Assembly: GCA_905221605.1 (NCBI GenBank)
Contig: CAJNDS010000990.1
Location: 443,235-507,234, forward strand
DNA length: 64,000 nt
Direction of reading: 5' to 3'
Source: Symbiodinium natans
Lineage: Eukaryota; Sar; Dinophyceae; Suessiales; Symbiodiniaceae
Position numbers and translations under genes: made by a program. The notes beneath the pieces were generated by a model that was not told the origin of the DNA, did not search any database, and saw only the letters and a list, made by a program, of their open reading frames with translations. Positions 12,904-23,585 of the stretch are shown one piece after another (position 1 is the first letter of the stretch; every line of letters starts with the position of its first letter).

Positions 12904-13381
12904 ATTCTGGGATGTAGGGTTTCCGGGGTTTAGGGTTTAGGGTTTAGGGTTTGGGGTTTAGGGTTTGGGGTTTGGGGTTTGGGGTTTAGGGTTTAGGGGG
13001 TGGCCCTGAACCCCAAAACCCTGACCCCCGGAATCCTGGCTTCGACATACCGCGGCCAACCAGCTGGCGGCGCTTTGCTACTTTTGGTGATGTATTGCTT
13101 GAGTGCCGGTAAGAAGTCTTTGGGTGAATTTGTGCCTGGTATTGCACGACGGAGCGTCTGAGCTGATGTTGCTCACACGACAGGCCCACAGCGTATGGGG
13201 GGCATTTGCGTTCTGACATCATCAGGACCAGACTCTTTATCTTCAGGGCACCTGCGATGCCTTGCGCCTTGCATCGGGGGTTTCACGTATGGCCACTGTA
13301 GGAGTAGCTCACTAGCTGGCTAGAAGCCTCGAACCCGACTTATCACATGAACCTTCAGGCAATAGCCCCCAAAAGCCCTGA

Positions 13382-13515
13382 AACCCTGCCGTGCCTTCGG
13401 CGCCCTCGTCGTGGCAGGCCTGGATCATGGCGAAGACGGTGTGCCGGTAGTGCGAGTACCAGTGCATCTTGCGCACGTCCATGTCCCAGGCCTTCAGGCG
13501 GTCTTTGTTGGGCAG
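13382..13515 (-). CDS. Candidate exon (long, aromatic)
   Basis: The minus frame reads DRLKAWDMDVRKMHWYSHYR and then HTVFAMIQACHDEGAEGTA. It is open well beyond and of clear protein-like composition. It lies downstream of the LRR exons on the same strand; domain unknown. Confidence 0.55.
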
Positions 13516-13959
13516 CCCAAGGGCAGTATGCTTTGGGCTGAAGGATGTTCTGTTTAAAGAAAACACAAACGGCTTTCTCCAAGCCGGAGAGAGAGAAAAA
13601 GGGGCCTCGCTTCGCAGCCAAGCGGCGCCTTCCGAGCCTCGGCCCTCAGCCGAAACTGCAGCCTTGTCCAGGAAGGCGGGGGGGGAGGCGGGGGGGAAGG
13701 CGGGGGGGGAAGGCGGGGGGGAGGGGAAGGCCGAGGGTTTAGGGCTTCGGGCTTGGAGTTCCATACCTGCCAACATTAATATACACTAAGCCCGGAAGCC
13801 TAAACGCCTAACCCCCAACCCCCCGTGGAAGCATCAAAGTGCAAGAGTCTGTAGCGGCGCTTTCCACTGGCCTGGACCCACGAATTGCGGCTCGCCGTAC
13901 TCCCAAACCCTAAACCCTAAAGCCCTCCAACCCTGAATCCCAGAGCTCTTGTCAAGTCC

Positions 13960-14040
13960 CTTGCCTCATCGGCATGGATGTCCAGGGCCACAGCATTGAA
14001 GACGTGCACTGCGTCCTCCAGCTCCTTCTCTTGCTTCAGG
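13960..14040 (-). CDS. Candidate LRR-type exon
   Basis: The minus frame reads KELEDAVHVFNAVALDIHAD and then E before a strong GC donor (GCAAGG), the same donor sequence as at 14497. The upstream join to 14180 was not resolved. It probably continues the LRR gene. Confidence 0.5.
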
Positions 14041-14179
14041 GCTTTGGGGGTTTAGGGTTTTGGGTTTCGGGTTTCGGGTGCAGGGTTTACGGTTTTGGGG
14101 GTTTGGGGGTTTGGGGGTTTGGAGTTGGGGGGGTTTAGGGGTTCTGTTAGGTAGACCTCACACTCTCACTCTTTCTCAC

Positions 14180-17100
14180 CCGAAGCTCTCCTTGACCCCG
14201 GTCCGGGAGATCTGCGTGTTCCTCAGGGTGAGGTTCTCCACGCTGGGCGTCTGCCTCAGAACCTCCGCCATGGCCCGGGCCTGCGAAGCGGGGGCAAGGC
14301 TTGGGCCATGCTCCGGGTGTGGGTTTAGGGTTTAGGGTTTAGGGTTTAGGGTTTAGGGTTCAGGGTTTAGGGTTTAGGGTTAAGGGTTTAGGGTTTAGGG
14401 TTCAGGGTTGAAGGTTTAGGGTTTAAGGTTTAGGACTTAGGGCTTAGTGCTTAGGGAGACCTGTGGAAATAATGAGACCCTCAACCAGATCCCTTGCCTC
14501 GTCATCGCCCAGGTCGCAGGCGTCCAGGAAGATGTGCCGTGCCCCAGTCTCCAGAACGGCGACCGCTCCGGCACAGCCCAGGGGGGTGTCGCGGACGATC
14601 ACCTTCGAGTTTGGTCGAGGGCTTGGCGTTTAGGGTTTAGAGTCTTTAGGGTTTAGGGTTTGGGGGTTAGGGTTTAGGGTTTTGAGGGCTTCAGGTTCTT
14701 CAGGGTCTTTGGGGATGTCTGCCGTGCTTCGGGTGGCCCAGAGTCTGTCTAAGCGCAGGGCATCCTGACAGTTTGGGAGATTGGGGTCCCTTAGAGCCTT
14801 TGAAAACCAGGCTCCGGGTTGGTTAAAGCCTCAGTGGGCTGCAGCAGGCCTAAACAACCCGAAACAACCCGAAACAACCCGAAACAACCCTAAACAACCC
14901 TAAACAACCCTAAACAACCCTAAACAACCCTAAACAACCCTAAACAACCCTAAACAACCCAAACAACCCTAAACAACCCTAAGCAACCCTCTGCCCTTAC
15001 AACCCTGAACCCTCAGCCCTCAGCCCTCAGTCCTAAACAACCGTCGACCCAAGACCCTCAACGCTACGCAGCACTCAACCTGAAACCCTTAATCCTCAGC
15101 CCTCAATCTCTTAGCCCTGAACAACCCTCTCAACCTCTCAACCCCTCAACCCCTCAACCCCTCAACCCCTCAACCTCAACCCCTCAACCCCTCAACCCCT
15201 AAACCCCTAAACCCCTAAACCCCTAAACCCCTAAACCCCTAAACCCCTAAACCCCTAAACCCCTAAACCCCTAAACCCCTAAACCCCTAAACCCCTAAAC
15301 CCCTAAACCCCTAAACCCCTAAACCCCTAAACCCCTAAACCCCTAAACCCCTAAACCCCTAAACCCCTAAACCCCTAAACCCCTAAAACCCCTAAACCCC
15401 TAAACCCCTAAACCCCTAAACCCCTAAACCCCTAAACCCTGCACCCCAAACCCTCAACCTCAAAAGGCCCAAAATGAAGCAGGTCGCCATCTCCAGGTTC
15501 GTGTAGCTCTTCAGGGCCTCGAGCTTTGGCGCTTGGGATGTAGGGTTTAGGGAGCTTAGGGGGGCAATGGGATGAATAGGGCTTAGGGCTTAGGGCTTAG
15601 GGATGTGGGTTGAGAGTTTAGGAACTTGTTTCGGACAAACTCCCAGGGCTTGAAGAAGGGCGGTTCGGGGTTCCTGAGGACGAAGAAGCCCTGAGCCGTA
15701 ATGCCCAAGCCCGAAAGCCCGGATTCTTGTTGGGGGGCCGGGGCTTCTTGGCTCTGGCTGGGGGGCTTTGAGGGCTTGGGTCATTTTTTCTAAGGTACTT
15801 TCGTACAAGCCATGAGAACACGGACACTTCCGCAAAAGAAGGCTAACTGTCTTGCCCAAATCTAAGTGGAGAGAAAAAAGGCTTCTGCGTTTCGGGCTTG
15901 CCACCTTCAAGCTGGCATGCGACACTTGCGACGCCGAACGCAAAACCCTCATCTGGGCTCCGACGTGACCAAAACGGGTTGGGGGTAGCTTCTGGGCAGC
16001 TCATGCTCTGAGTATCTGGGGATAACAAGAGGGTTTTGGCACCAGTATGTAGGGATCACAAGGGGATAAGGTCAGTCAATCCATATTCGGGCTCCTGTGC
16101 TCCACGGCCTGGCAGAGGATGGGAACCTCGTGCCGCGAGAGCTTCAGATTCAGCTTCGTAGTGGCATTGACCTTGATGTGGAAGACCTCTTGTTAAACCT
16201 ACACCATCAACCCTAAGCCCTCAACCCGAAACCCTAAACCGTAAACCCTCCGTCCTAAACATTGGGAGGTTTGGGGGGATTTCGGGGAGTTGGGGGGGAT
16301 TTCGGGGAGTGCTTTGGGCTTTGGGTGTTTAGGGTTCTTGGGTTCTTGGCTTTGGCTTTCGGAGTGTAGGGAAGTTGGGCTCCAGGGTTCCCGGACTCTT
16401 GGATTTGGGGGGCGGGAGGCTTGGGTTCTAAGGGTGTTAGGGTTTTAGGGCTTTGGGGCGCTAGGGCGCTGTGGGGGTTTGGGGGTCCCGGTCCTCTTCT
16501 TGCAGCTTCTTCACCAAGTCGGCGTCGTTTCTGTGCGTGAACTTGAGCAAGTCCATCCTTTTCTGCTGCACATTGAAGAGATAAATTTGCCGGCCAGTGC
16601 CGCTAGGAAGTTTAAAAACATAGGTTTATTGAGTTGGGGTTTAGAGTTCTAGGGCTATAGAGCAAGCAGCTGCTTTGAGAACAGCTCGGGCGGCAACGGG
16701 ACATTGCCAGAAAACGTCTCGCGCAGATTCGCCCACTCCTTCTCCGCCTGACACCAACCTCGCTCGGTGTAGGGCACGGAGTTCGCTGTGAGATCGTAGA
16801 TGGGGGTCTCCACTACCCGGCCGCAGTTCTCTTGGTAGACGTGGATGGTGGGCCGGACCCTTTCAACCACAGCCTTTCTGTCTGGCGGCGTCAGCTTGTG
16901 GACGATCTCGACCCTCACCACCTTGCCACGTGTCCAAAGCCATAGCTGCCGAATAAACCCTACAAGGTCCTACGAGCACTGCAAGCCCTAGGCCGCACTC
17001 GTCCCCACGAACACCGTGCGAGCATCTACAGGCAAGCCTGGTAAAACCCTGAACCGCCTCGTGGGCATAGAGGATGTGCATCGACTCCAGCGCTCGCTTG

Positions 17101-19338
17101 AAATGCCTCTGCTGATCCTCGTCCCTTTTGTACTGATACAGCGACATGTAGTCAACGAAGAGCCAAACCTGGCTGCAAAAACGCGCGAGGCTTCTTTGAA
17201 GTTAAAGGCTGGCAACAAACGTCGCCAGGCGAAAGTACTGCTACTTTCGACATTTCGTGCTTCTGACTGCTACCGAGTATTTTCCCAGCACTCACAGCGT
17301 TGCTGACGCTTTTGTGTCGGCAAAAAACATCCTTCAAGTCTTTTTCCTGCTCAAACCTGTGAACAGTTTGACAACAATGCACGATGATAACGTCTGTTCT
17401 GCCAGTGCGCGAATGGTCAGAGCATGCATGCCGGCACCACATGCAAATCGCAAGAGCATGCACGCCCGGACGATGATAACGCCCATGTTGCTGGTTGCTA
17501 GTGTGCGCGAATGGTCCGAACATGCATGCCTTGTTCCGGTTTCACCTGGGCTCTGCGACGAAAATCCCCGCCCGGAACCTAAAAAACAAACCGCGCAAGT
17601 ACTGCAAATTCAAGGAGATTCCTTCCGGGGAAGTGCGCCCCAAAACCAAAACCTGGCTTAAGGCTCGCGAAAAAATCCAAAGCCCATCCATCAGCAGGAC
17701 CGAACGGAATTTCACGGGAAGAAAGCTGCATCCGCCAGTCTAAGCGGCCCAGGAGGTCAGCTACCCTATCACTGTGAAACAGTTTTGCAAGCACAAAAAA
17801 AGCCCAGGTTTGAGGCTATGAGATATTGCGGGGCGGGGCGGAGGGTCCCTAAGAGCCCGAAACCCCACACCCCGCAAGCGGTAAACCCCTGACTCTTCGC
17901 CTTGGAGCGATCACCCTCCTTCTCCTTGAACCGGCTGATGGCCTCCTCCAGCTGGAAGCCCCACGGATCCTTGGAATAAACAGGCCTATGATAGGGCTAA
18001 ACAGGTGCGGGGTTTGCTGGAGCTTAGTTTTCGGGTTTAGGGGCGAGGGTTTAGGTTTAGGGTTTGGGGTTCAGGGTGTGGGATTTGGGCACACAGAGGT
18101 CTCGTTGCGTCTGGTAGCTGGGTGCTCCATGGATTCCCAGCAGTGGCTGATGGAGCCGAAGTGGACGCAGTGCTCATCTGGCGCCCCGCGCTTGGCCCAG
18201 AACCCGTGAAAGCTCCCCTGGCCGGCTCGGTCTTTCTGCTTGATCCTCCCTTAACCCTAAACCCTTAACCCTAAACCCTAGCCCTAAACCCTTAACCCTA
18301 AACCCTAAACCCCAAACTCTAGCCCTAAACCCTAAACCCCAAACTTAACCCTAAACCCTAAACCTTAGCCCTAAACCCTAAGCCCGAAACCCTCAACCCG
18401 CAAGCTCCACACAGCCCCACCATGAACTAATAGCAGGCAAGAACAGAAGCTCCCTTCAGCCAGCCTTGAAGGAAAGAAAGACAAGGAAGGAGGGCCGAAA
18501 CCCTAAACCCGAAACCCTAAATCCTAAACCCTAAACCCTAAACCCTAAACCCTAAACCCTAAACCCCACAAACGAAGTGGGCCTCGTACTGCAGCCCCCT
18601 GAGCTCCTCCGCTGGGACCAAGGCAGGCTCTCCGGAGGACAGGACCGCCGCCTCCGCCTCCTGCGGCTTCGGTGGCCTTAAGAGGGCCTAAGAGGGTTTA
18701 GGGACTAGGGTTTAGGGTTTAGGGTTTAGGGTTTAGGGTTTAGGGTTTCGGGTTTAGGGTTTAGAGTGTTTAGAGTGTTTAGGGTTTAGGGTGTGGGAGG
18801 GCTTAAGGCTTGGGATTCGTCCAACGGCATTCGGGATTTTAGGTTTAAGGACTCTTTCCGGGCTTTGCTTGGGACTCGAGGAGCTTTATGGACACGAGTT
18901 CGGCATGACTGACGCAGGGACCTTACGTGGTCCCTCTGTATATGTAGGCAGTTACTACAGGCCTCAAGCTTATGGGGGCAGGATCCTAAACCTCCGACAC
19001 CACTGAACCAAGAGCCCTCAACCCTAGTTCAACAGTAAAGCCTGAAACTTTCCAACCCTTGTCAATGCCCTAAAACGAGGGTCTGCGTCCTGCCGTCGTG
19101 GCCAGGGCTGCATCGCATCATGCAGCTCCACCAAGTAGGCCAAGCGCACCAGGCGGATGTCCTTGCAAGAACGGTTCTAAGGCTTTGGGTTTAGGGTGCG
19201 GGGTCTCGGGTTCGGGTTTAGAGTTTAGAGCTTAAAGTTTAGAGGTTAGTGCGCTCTCAATGACGCCGAGCATCGGCATCCAGCAAATACTTGAGGAGCG
19301 CCGCAGGATCTGACAGACCTTGAAGGAGAGCCGCGTCT
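14180..19338 (-). CDS. Unnamed conserved domain plus leucine-rich repeats, 12 exons reconstructed
   Basis: Exons (minus): 19272-~19338, 19094-19161, 18590-18676, 18119-18245, 17901-17969, 17055-17168, 16674-16921, 16494-16557, 16109-16186, 15488-15517, 14498-14602, 14180-14280. All joins keep frame. The joined product carries EHP+DPWGFQLEEAISRF, FVDYMSLYQYKRDEDQQRHF, ALESMHILYAHEA, YTERGWCQAEKEWANLR, MDLLKFTHRNDADLVKK, VFHIKVNATTKLNL, and then RNI-type leucine-rich repeats: RDTPLGCAGAVAVLETGARH, FLDACDLGDDE+ARAMAEVL, SVENLTLRNTQISRTGVKE. From memory, the HPDPWG/DY.SLYQ/LYAHE/RGWC.aE/FTHRsD combination is a recurrent, uncharacterised dinoflagellate family. SHCWE replaces the SHRWE I would expect. 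Function unknown; the LRRs suggest protein binding. Eight introns are GC-AG, one GT-AG, one GA-AG and one either GT or GC. Confidence 0.8.
14320..14450. repeat. TTTAGGG array in an intron
   Basis: TTTAGGG units in intron 14281-14497, opposite in orientation to the arrays in the next intron. Confidence 0.9.
14846..14990. repeat. CCCTAAACAA decamer array
   Basis: About 15 units of a 10-bp variant. The first four read CCCGAAACAA and the rest CCCTAAACAA. It is in the same intron as the octamer array. Confidence 0.95.
15120..15440. repeat. CCCCTAAA octamer array
   Basis: CCCCTCAA units change to about 30 CCCCTAAA units (15193-15438). It lies within intron 14603-15487. Confidence 0.95.
15488..15517 (-). 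CDS. 30-nt micro-exon (ALKSYTNLEM)
   Basis: Ten codons flanked by an acceptor CTCGAG|GCC at 15517 and a GC donor after ATG at 15488. It joins ILCQ upstream to VIVRDTPLG downstream, giving the expected LRR line (YTNLEMVIVRDTPLG). Length is an exact multiple of three and both phases are 0. Confidence 0.7.
17381..17530. repeat. Diverged direct repeat within an intron
   Basis: 17381-17432 and 17470-17530 share ACGATGATAACG at the start and GTGCGCGAATGGTC plus CATGCATGCC at the end. The second copy has about 9 extra bases. Both are inside intron 17169-17900. Confidence 0.65.
18251..18566. repeat. CCCTAAA arrays inside an intron
   Basis: CCCTAAA/CCCTTAA runs at 18251-18400 and 18500-18566 fill most of the 344-nt intron 18246-18589, beginning a few bases from the splice acceptor. 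Confidence 0.85.
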
Positions 19339-19654
19339 TCAATGCACCCTATACACCCTAAGCCTCAAACCCATGTGGACTGCTTCAAAGGGTGTTGGCC
19401 TAGGCTGCGGGGCGGGGTGAGGCCGAGGTTTTAGGTTCTGGGTGTCGGGGGCTTCCTGGGCTGGAGAGGTCCGAGGGTCTAGGGCAACTTTTGTGCCTCG
19501 CCACTTGGGGCAAGGAACATTCCAAGAAAATCCGGTTCACTGCCACTGGCAAGCTTGGGATGGCCTGACCCTAAACTGAGGTCTGCATCAAGGCAACAGC
19601 ATGGACGGGCGCCTGCGAAAGCCCTGCGGGAAAACTGCCTGCTCCAACTGGCGC

Positions 19655-19864
19655 TTAAACTTGGGGCTGCGTCAGCCCATCCATCTTCTCACGGAGCAGA
19701 TCTTGGACGGTTTCAGGGCGCGTCCCCTCTACATTATTCGCAGTCTCCCTTGGCGAGAAAGCCTCCGCAACCCAAAAGCCTGGAAGATCAACAGCAGAAC
19801 AGGCCATCCTTAATTTTGCTTCCCTAAGAGCGAGATACAAGAGGACAATAGGAGAAAAGCCCAT
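19655..19864 (-). CDS. Candidate cytosolic exon (about 60 residues)
   Basis: The minus frame contains ALREAKLRMACSAVDLPGFW, then VAEAFSPRETANNVEG and TRPETVQDLLREKMDGLTQP. It is longer than most exons here and of convincing protein-like composition. No recognised domain; it precedes the reconstructed gene that begins near 19338. Confidence 0.5.
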   Translation of the reverse strand: MGFSPIVLLYLALREAKLRMACSAVDLPGFWVAEAFSPRETANNVEGTRPETVQDLLREKMDGLTQPQV

Positions 19865-20002
19865 ACACCACTGCCAAAAGCTTTGAGAACATTCGCTTGA
19901 GCAGTATCGAGAACAAGCGTAACCCTACCTGCTTGGGGAAACGCTGCAAACTCCCGACCAGACTGGTAGGGATCAGGATTTCGGCTGCAGGGAAACCTCC
20001 TT

Positions 20003-20095
20003 ATGACTTTTCACTGTGGGACCCAGCTTCCACATGCTTGAGGCTCCGGCTGTACGTGTCCAGGCTGTTAACCTTTCGGACCTGCTCGCAAGGGG
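20003..20095 (-). CDS. Candidate cytosolic exon
   Basis: The minus frame reads EQVRKVNSLDTYSRSLKHVE and then AGSHSEKS before a stop. Coding-like charge pattern; probable amphipathic helix. Confidence 0.5.
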
Positions 20096-20289
20096 GGGAG
20101 GGTACGGCGGAACTTCAATCAGGCTAATTTAGGGTGTGTTCACACCTTACATCTTTACACACAATACACAATAAACACACCCTCCCTGAGAAAACTGTCT
20201 GAAGCCCTCAAATTCTCTCAAACCCTAACCGTAAACCCTAAACCCTAAACCAGAAACCCGACACCCTAAACCCTAAACTCGAAGCCACA

Positions 20290-20380
20290 AAAAAAAGTCG
20301 AGGCCGGCCCGACGGCTCTCTAACGCCGGCTCGGCGGCTCGATCCTTCACAGGGGTGACGAAGAAGAACTCCTTGTCCTG
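20290..20380 (-). CDS. Candidate cytosolic exon
   Basis: The minus frame reads DKEFFFVTPVKDRAAEPALE and then SRRAGLDFF. Charged, open and coding-like. It is the next exon-like island after the membrane span. Confidence 0.5.
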
Positions 20381-20727
20381 GGGTCATAGAGCTTAAAGGT
20401 GTAGGGTTTAGGCTTAGGACGTAAAGGTTTAGGGTTTAGGGTTTAGGGTTGAGGTTTAAGGTTTACTGTGGGGTTTAGGGTTTGGGGTTTGGGGCTTAGG
20501 GTTTTGGGTTTAGTGTTTAGGGTTCAGGGTTTAGGGCTGAGGCTTATTCGTATTCTTAGTATCTTAAAGTAATACGTACTATGGTGATTGTCAATGTTAC
20601 ATTCGGTACTCGGGCCCATAGAACTTCAAACATTGCTTCCCCAGGTGTCCTCGATGGAAACGCCAGACCCAGTGGGATCCTCTTCTGGGGAGGTGCAGGG
20701 TGCAGAGTTCGAGGGGTGCAGCTTTTT

Positions 20728-21905
20728 GGGGTTTAGGGTTTAGGGTTTAGGGTTTAGGGTTTAGGGTTTAGGGTTTAGGGTTTAGGGTTTAGGGTTTAGG
20801 GTCCAGGGTCTTTTGGGTTTAGGCTGTAGGGTTTACAGTTTAGGGCTTAGGGTTTAGGGTTTAGGATTTAGGGTTTAGGGTTTAGGATTTAGGGGTTTAG
20901 GGTTTAGGGTTTAGGGTTTAGGGTTCAGGGTTTGCGATGTAGGGTTTAGGGCTGAGGGTTGGAGCGTAGCCCCTCTTGCGAGCTAAAGGGGGTTTTCGGG
21001 ATTCGGCCCGGACTGGGAACTCTGAGTCGAAGAGAGAAACCTGCTTGGCCTTTCAGGTGTAGGGTTTGGGGGTTTCAGGGCTAAGGGTTTCAGTCTCAGG
21101 TCCGAGGTTTAGGGGTTTTCGGGCTTCAGGATCGGGGGTCCGTACTTAAGGATCCTACTATGTTGGGGTCTATATTGGGGGGTCCCCTATATTCGTAAAC
21201 CCCCAAACTGGGGACCTCGAAGGGCATCACAGAGGAGAGCGACAGCGACAGCCCCGAGCGCCGCCGCGCGCAGCAGGCGCAGAGGACGCAGCCCGCCAGA
21301 GCGCTGACCAGGCCGATGGCGATGCCGATCCTCCGGGTTTAGGGTTTAGGGTTTAGAGTTTAAGGTTTAGGGTTTAGGGTTTAGGGTTTAGGGCTTAGGG
21401 CTTGGGGCTTAGGGTTGAGGGTTTGGGGTTAGGGCTTAGAGTTTAGAGTTTAGGGTTTAGGGTTTAGGGTTTAGGGGAAGCAGCACTCACTCTTCGTTCC
21501 CTCTTCTTGCTGCTGCACAAGACATAACGAGGCGCTCTGTACCCGAGGGTTGCTGCCCAAACAACACCGTCAAGTTCACTACATTAGACAGGACTTGCGG
21601 CTTAGGGCTTAGGGTTTAGGATTTGGGCCTACCCCCCAAACCCTAAACCACCAAACCCGAAACCACAGACATGCCAGAAATCAGACCAGAAACCCCCAAG
21701 AACCCCAAGCCACCAAACAACACCACAAACCCTACTGAACCCCCACCCCGGATCCTCAATCTTGAAAGGGTTTAGGGTTTAGGGGTGTAAGGATTTAGGG
21801 GTTTAGGGTTTAGGGATTAGGGTTTAGGGGTTTAGGGGTTTAGGGATTAGGGTTTAGGGTTTAGGGTTCAGGGTTTAGGGTTTAGGGTTTAGGGTTTAGG
21901 GTTTT
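20728..21905. repeat. Cluster of TTTAGGG arrays
   Basis: TTTAGGG arrays at 20728-20815, 20840-20935, 21338-21475 and 21768-21905, all G-rich on the plus strand. They flank the transmembrane exon (21216-21330) and so lie in its introns. Confidence 0.9.
21216..21330 (-). CDS. Transmembrane-segment exon
   Basis: An acceptor GGAG|GATC starts the exon at 21330 and a GT donor follows GAG at 21216. The minus frame reads IGIAIGLVSALAGCVLCACC and then ARRRSGLSLSLSSVMPFE. An 18-20 residue hydrophobic helix directly followed by Arg-Arg-Arg is the classic stop-transfer pattern, so the side encoded upstream (sequon-rich) should be outside and the later exons cytosolic. The terminal Cys pair could be a lipidation site (inference). 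Confidence 0.6.
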
Positions 21906-21974
21906 TTTCTTTTGAAAGTGAGTCGGACTTTTGCATATTGCCTCCGTCCACCCCTTACGAGGCGCTCACTGAAC

Positions 21975-22085
21975 TGAAAGAGCTCCCCACTCACAAGTCA
22001 AATACGATGCGTTCCTACATGATGCGTTCCAGTTTGGGACGACCAGATGAGAGATGTTGTAGTCGACGATAGTCTCATCTCAGGG
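21975..22085 (-). CDS. Candidate ectodomain exon with three sequons
   Basis: The minus frame reads TIVDYNISHLVVPNWNASCR and then NASYLTCEWGALSVQ. Three sequons (NIS, NAS, NAS) and two Cys within 36 residues suggest an exposed, glycosylated segment just before the membrane span. Confidence 0.5.
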
Positions 22086-22374
22086 TTTTGGGTTTTCGGG
22101 TTTTGGGGGATGGAGTGTAAGGGTTTTAAGGTTTAAGGGGTGAAGGCTCTAAGGGATTAGGGGTTTTAGGTTGTTGGGGTGATAGGGTTTTAGGGCGTTA
22201 GGGGGTTAAGCACTTTAGGGGTCTCTGGTGGGGTTATAAGTATTGAGGGTTTTGGGGTTCTAGTGTTTTAGCTGTTGAGGCTTAAGGGTTAAGGGTTAAG
22301 GGTTTGGGGGTTTAGGGTTTGGGCGTTTGGAGTTTAAGGGCTTCGGGGGTCTCGGGGTTTTGGAGTTCAAGGGT

Positions 22375-22560
22375 TTGGGGTTTTAGGGTTTTGGGGTTTT
22401 AGGGTTTTAGGGTTTCAGGGTTTTAGGGTTTTAGGGCTTTAGGGCTTTAGGGTTTTAGGGTTTTAGGCTTTTAGGGTTTTAGGGTTTTAGGGTTTTAGGG
22501 TTTTAGGGTTTTAGGGTTTTAGGGTTTTAGGGGTTTAGGGTTTAGGGTTAGGGTTTTAGG
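22375..22560. repeat. TTTTAGGG octamer array
   Basis: About 20 units of an 8-bp variant with an extra T, 150 bp from the TCTAGGG array. Confidence 0.9.
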
Positions 22561-22694
22561 GGTTTTTCGGGGATTTTTGAGCTTTGGTGGGTTTAGGGTT
22601 TTAGGGCGGTGTTTTATAGGAGATTAGGGCTGGCCCAATGTTGAGAGCTGAGCAGCCAGAGGATCAAAGACAGGTCGGCCTGCGCACAAGCTCG

Positions 22695-22980
22695 CTAGGG
22701 TCTAGGGTCTAGGGTCTAGGGTCTAGGGTCTAGGGTCTAGGGTCTAGGGTCTAGGGTCTAGGGTCCAGGGTCTAGGGTCTAGGGTCTAGGGTCTAGGGTC
22801 TAGGGTCTAGGGTCTAGGGTCTAGGGTCTAGGGTCTAGGGTTTAAGGTTTAGGGTCTAGGGTCTAGGGTCTAGGGTTTAGGTTTAGGGTTTAGGGTTTAG
22901 GGTTTAGGGTTTAGGGTTTAGGGTTTAGGGTTTAGGGTTTAGGGTTTAGGGTTTAGGGTTTAGGGTTTAGGGTTTAGGGT
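22695..22980. repeat. TCTAGGG array passing into TTTAGGG array
   Basis: About 26 units of TCTAGGG (22695-22878, with two short TTTAGGG interruptions) followed by about 14 pure TTTAGGG units. The variant is homogenised rather than random. Confidence 0.95.
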
Positions 22981-23369
22981 CCTGAAACCTAGGGCTTTTT
23001 GAGCCTCGAGGATTCGGATGGCGTCGGATTGCTTCGGACTCTTCAGGGTATGCTTTGCAACATGGCATGACACCCTCATCTTTGACCAGCCCCTAGGCCC
23101 TAGGAAAAGCCGCGGCGCAAAAGATGTAGAGGAACTACACTGCACAGACGCTTGCTCCCAATTCGTTTCCTTGTTCTTCCTCATCACAAGGCACACTTCC
23201 ACCCGAACCCATCTTTCCTCATCGGCCCCGATGGTGCGGTGACGCCGGGGTGCATGGGCGATGCTGCTTCAGGAAGACTCCCACTAATCCCGATCCCATG
23301 TAAACCCTCAACCTGGTGGAACACCCCCAAGAGCCCTCAAGCCTATACCACCTCCCCCTCTCAGTGCCT

Positions 23370-23585
23370 CTGGCGGGGCCGCTGCCGTGGTGGAGACCTC
23401 GAAGGTAGCTTTTGGGGGCTTTTGGGGGGCTTTTGGGGGGCTTTTCGAACTCCTAAACCCCACACCTTGGAACCTTGCAAACATGAAGCCGCCAAAACCT
23501 TTCTGGCCCCCAATCCTGTGAATCAGATGAGGTGCCTGCGAAGGGGGGACGATGGCAGTCTGCTGGGTGACGACACTGACACCCA
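23370..23585 (-). CDS. Two candidate exons, Thr/Ala/Pro-rich
   Basis: Two minus-frame segments look coding: 23510-23585 (QMGVSVVTQQTAIVPPSQAP) and 23370-23425 (ATFEVSTTAAAPPEALRG). They are separated by G-rich sequence. They could be part of a mucin-like stalk; no domain recognised and boundaries are approximate. Confidence 0.4.

Noticed and set aside
22695-22980. Chromosome end (true telomere)
   Set aside because: The arrays are internal, short, of both orientations and flanked by exons.
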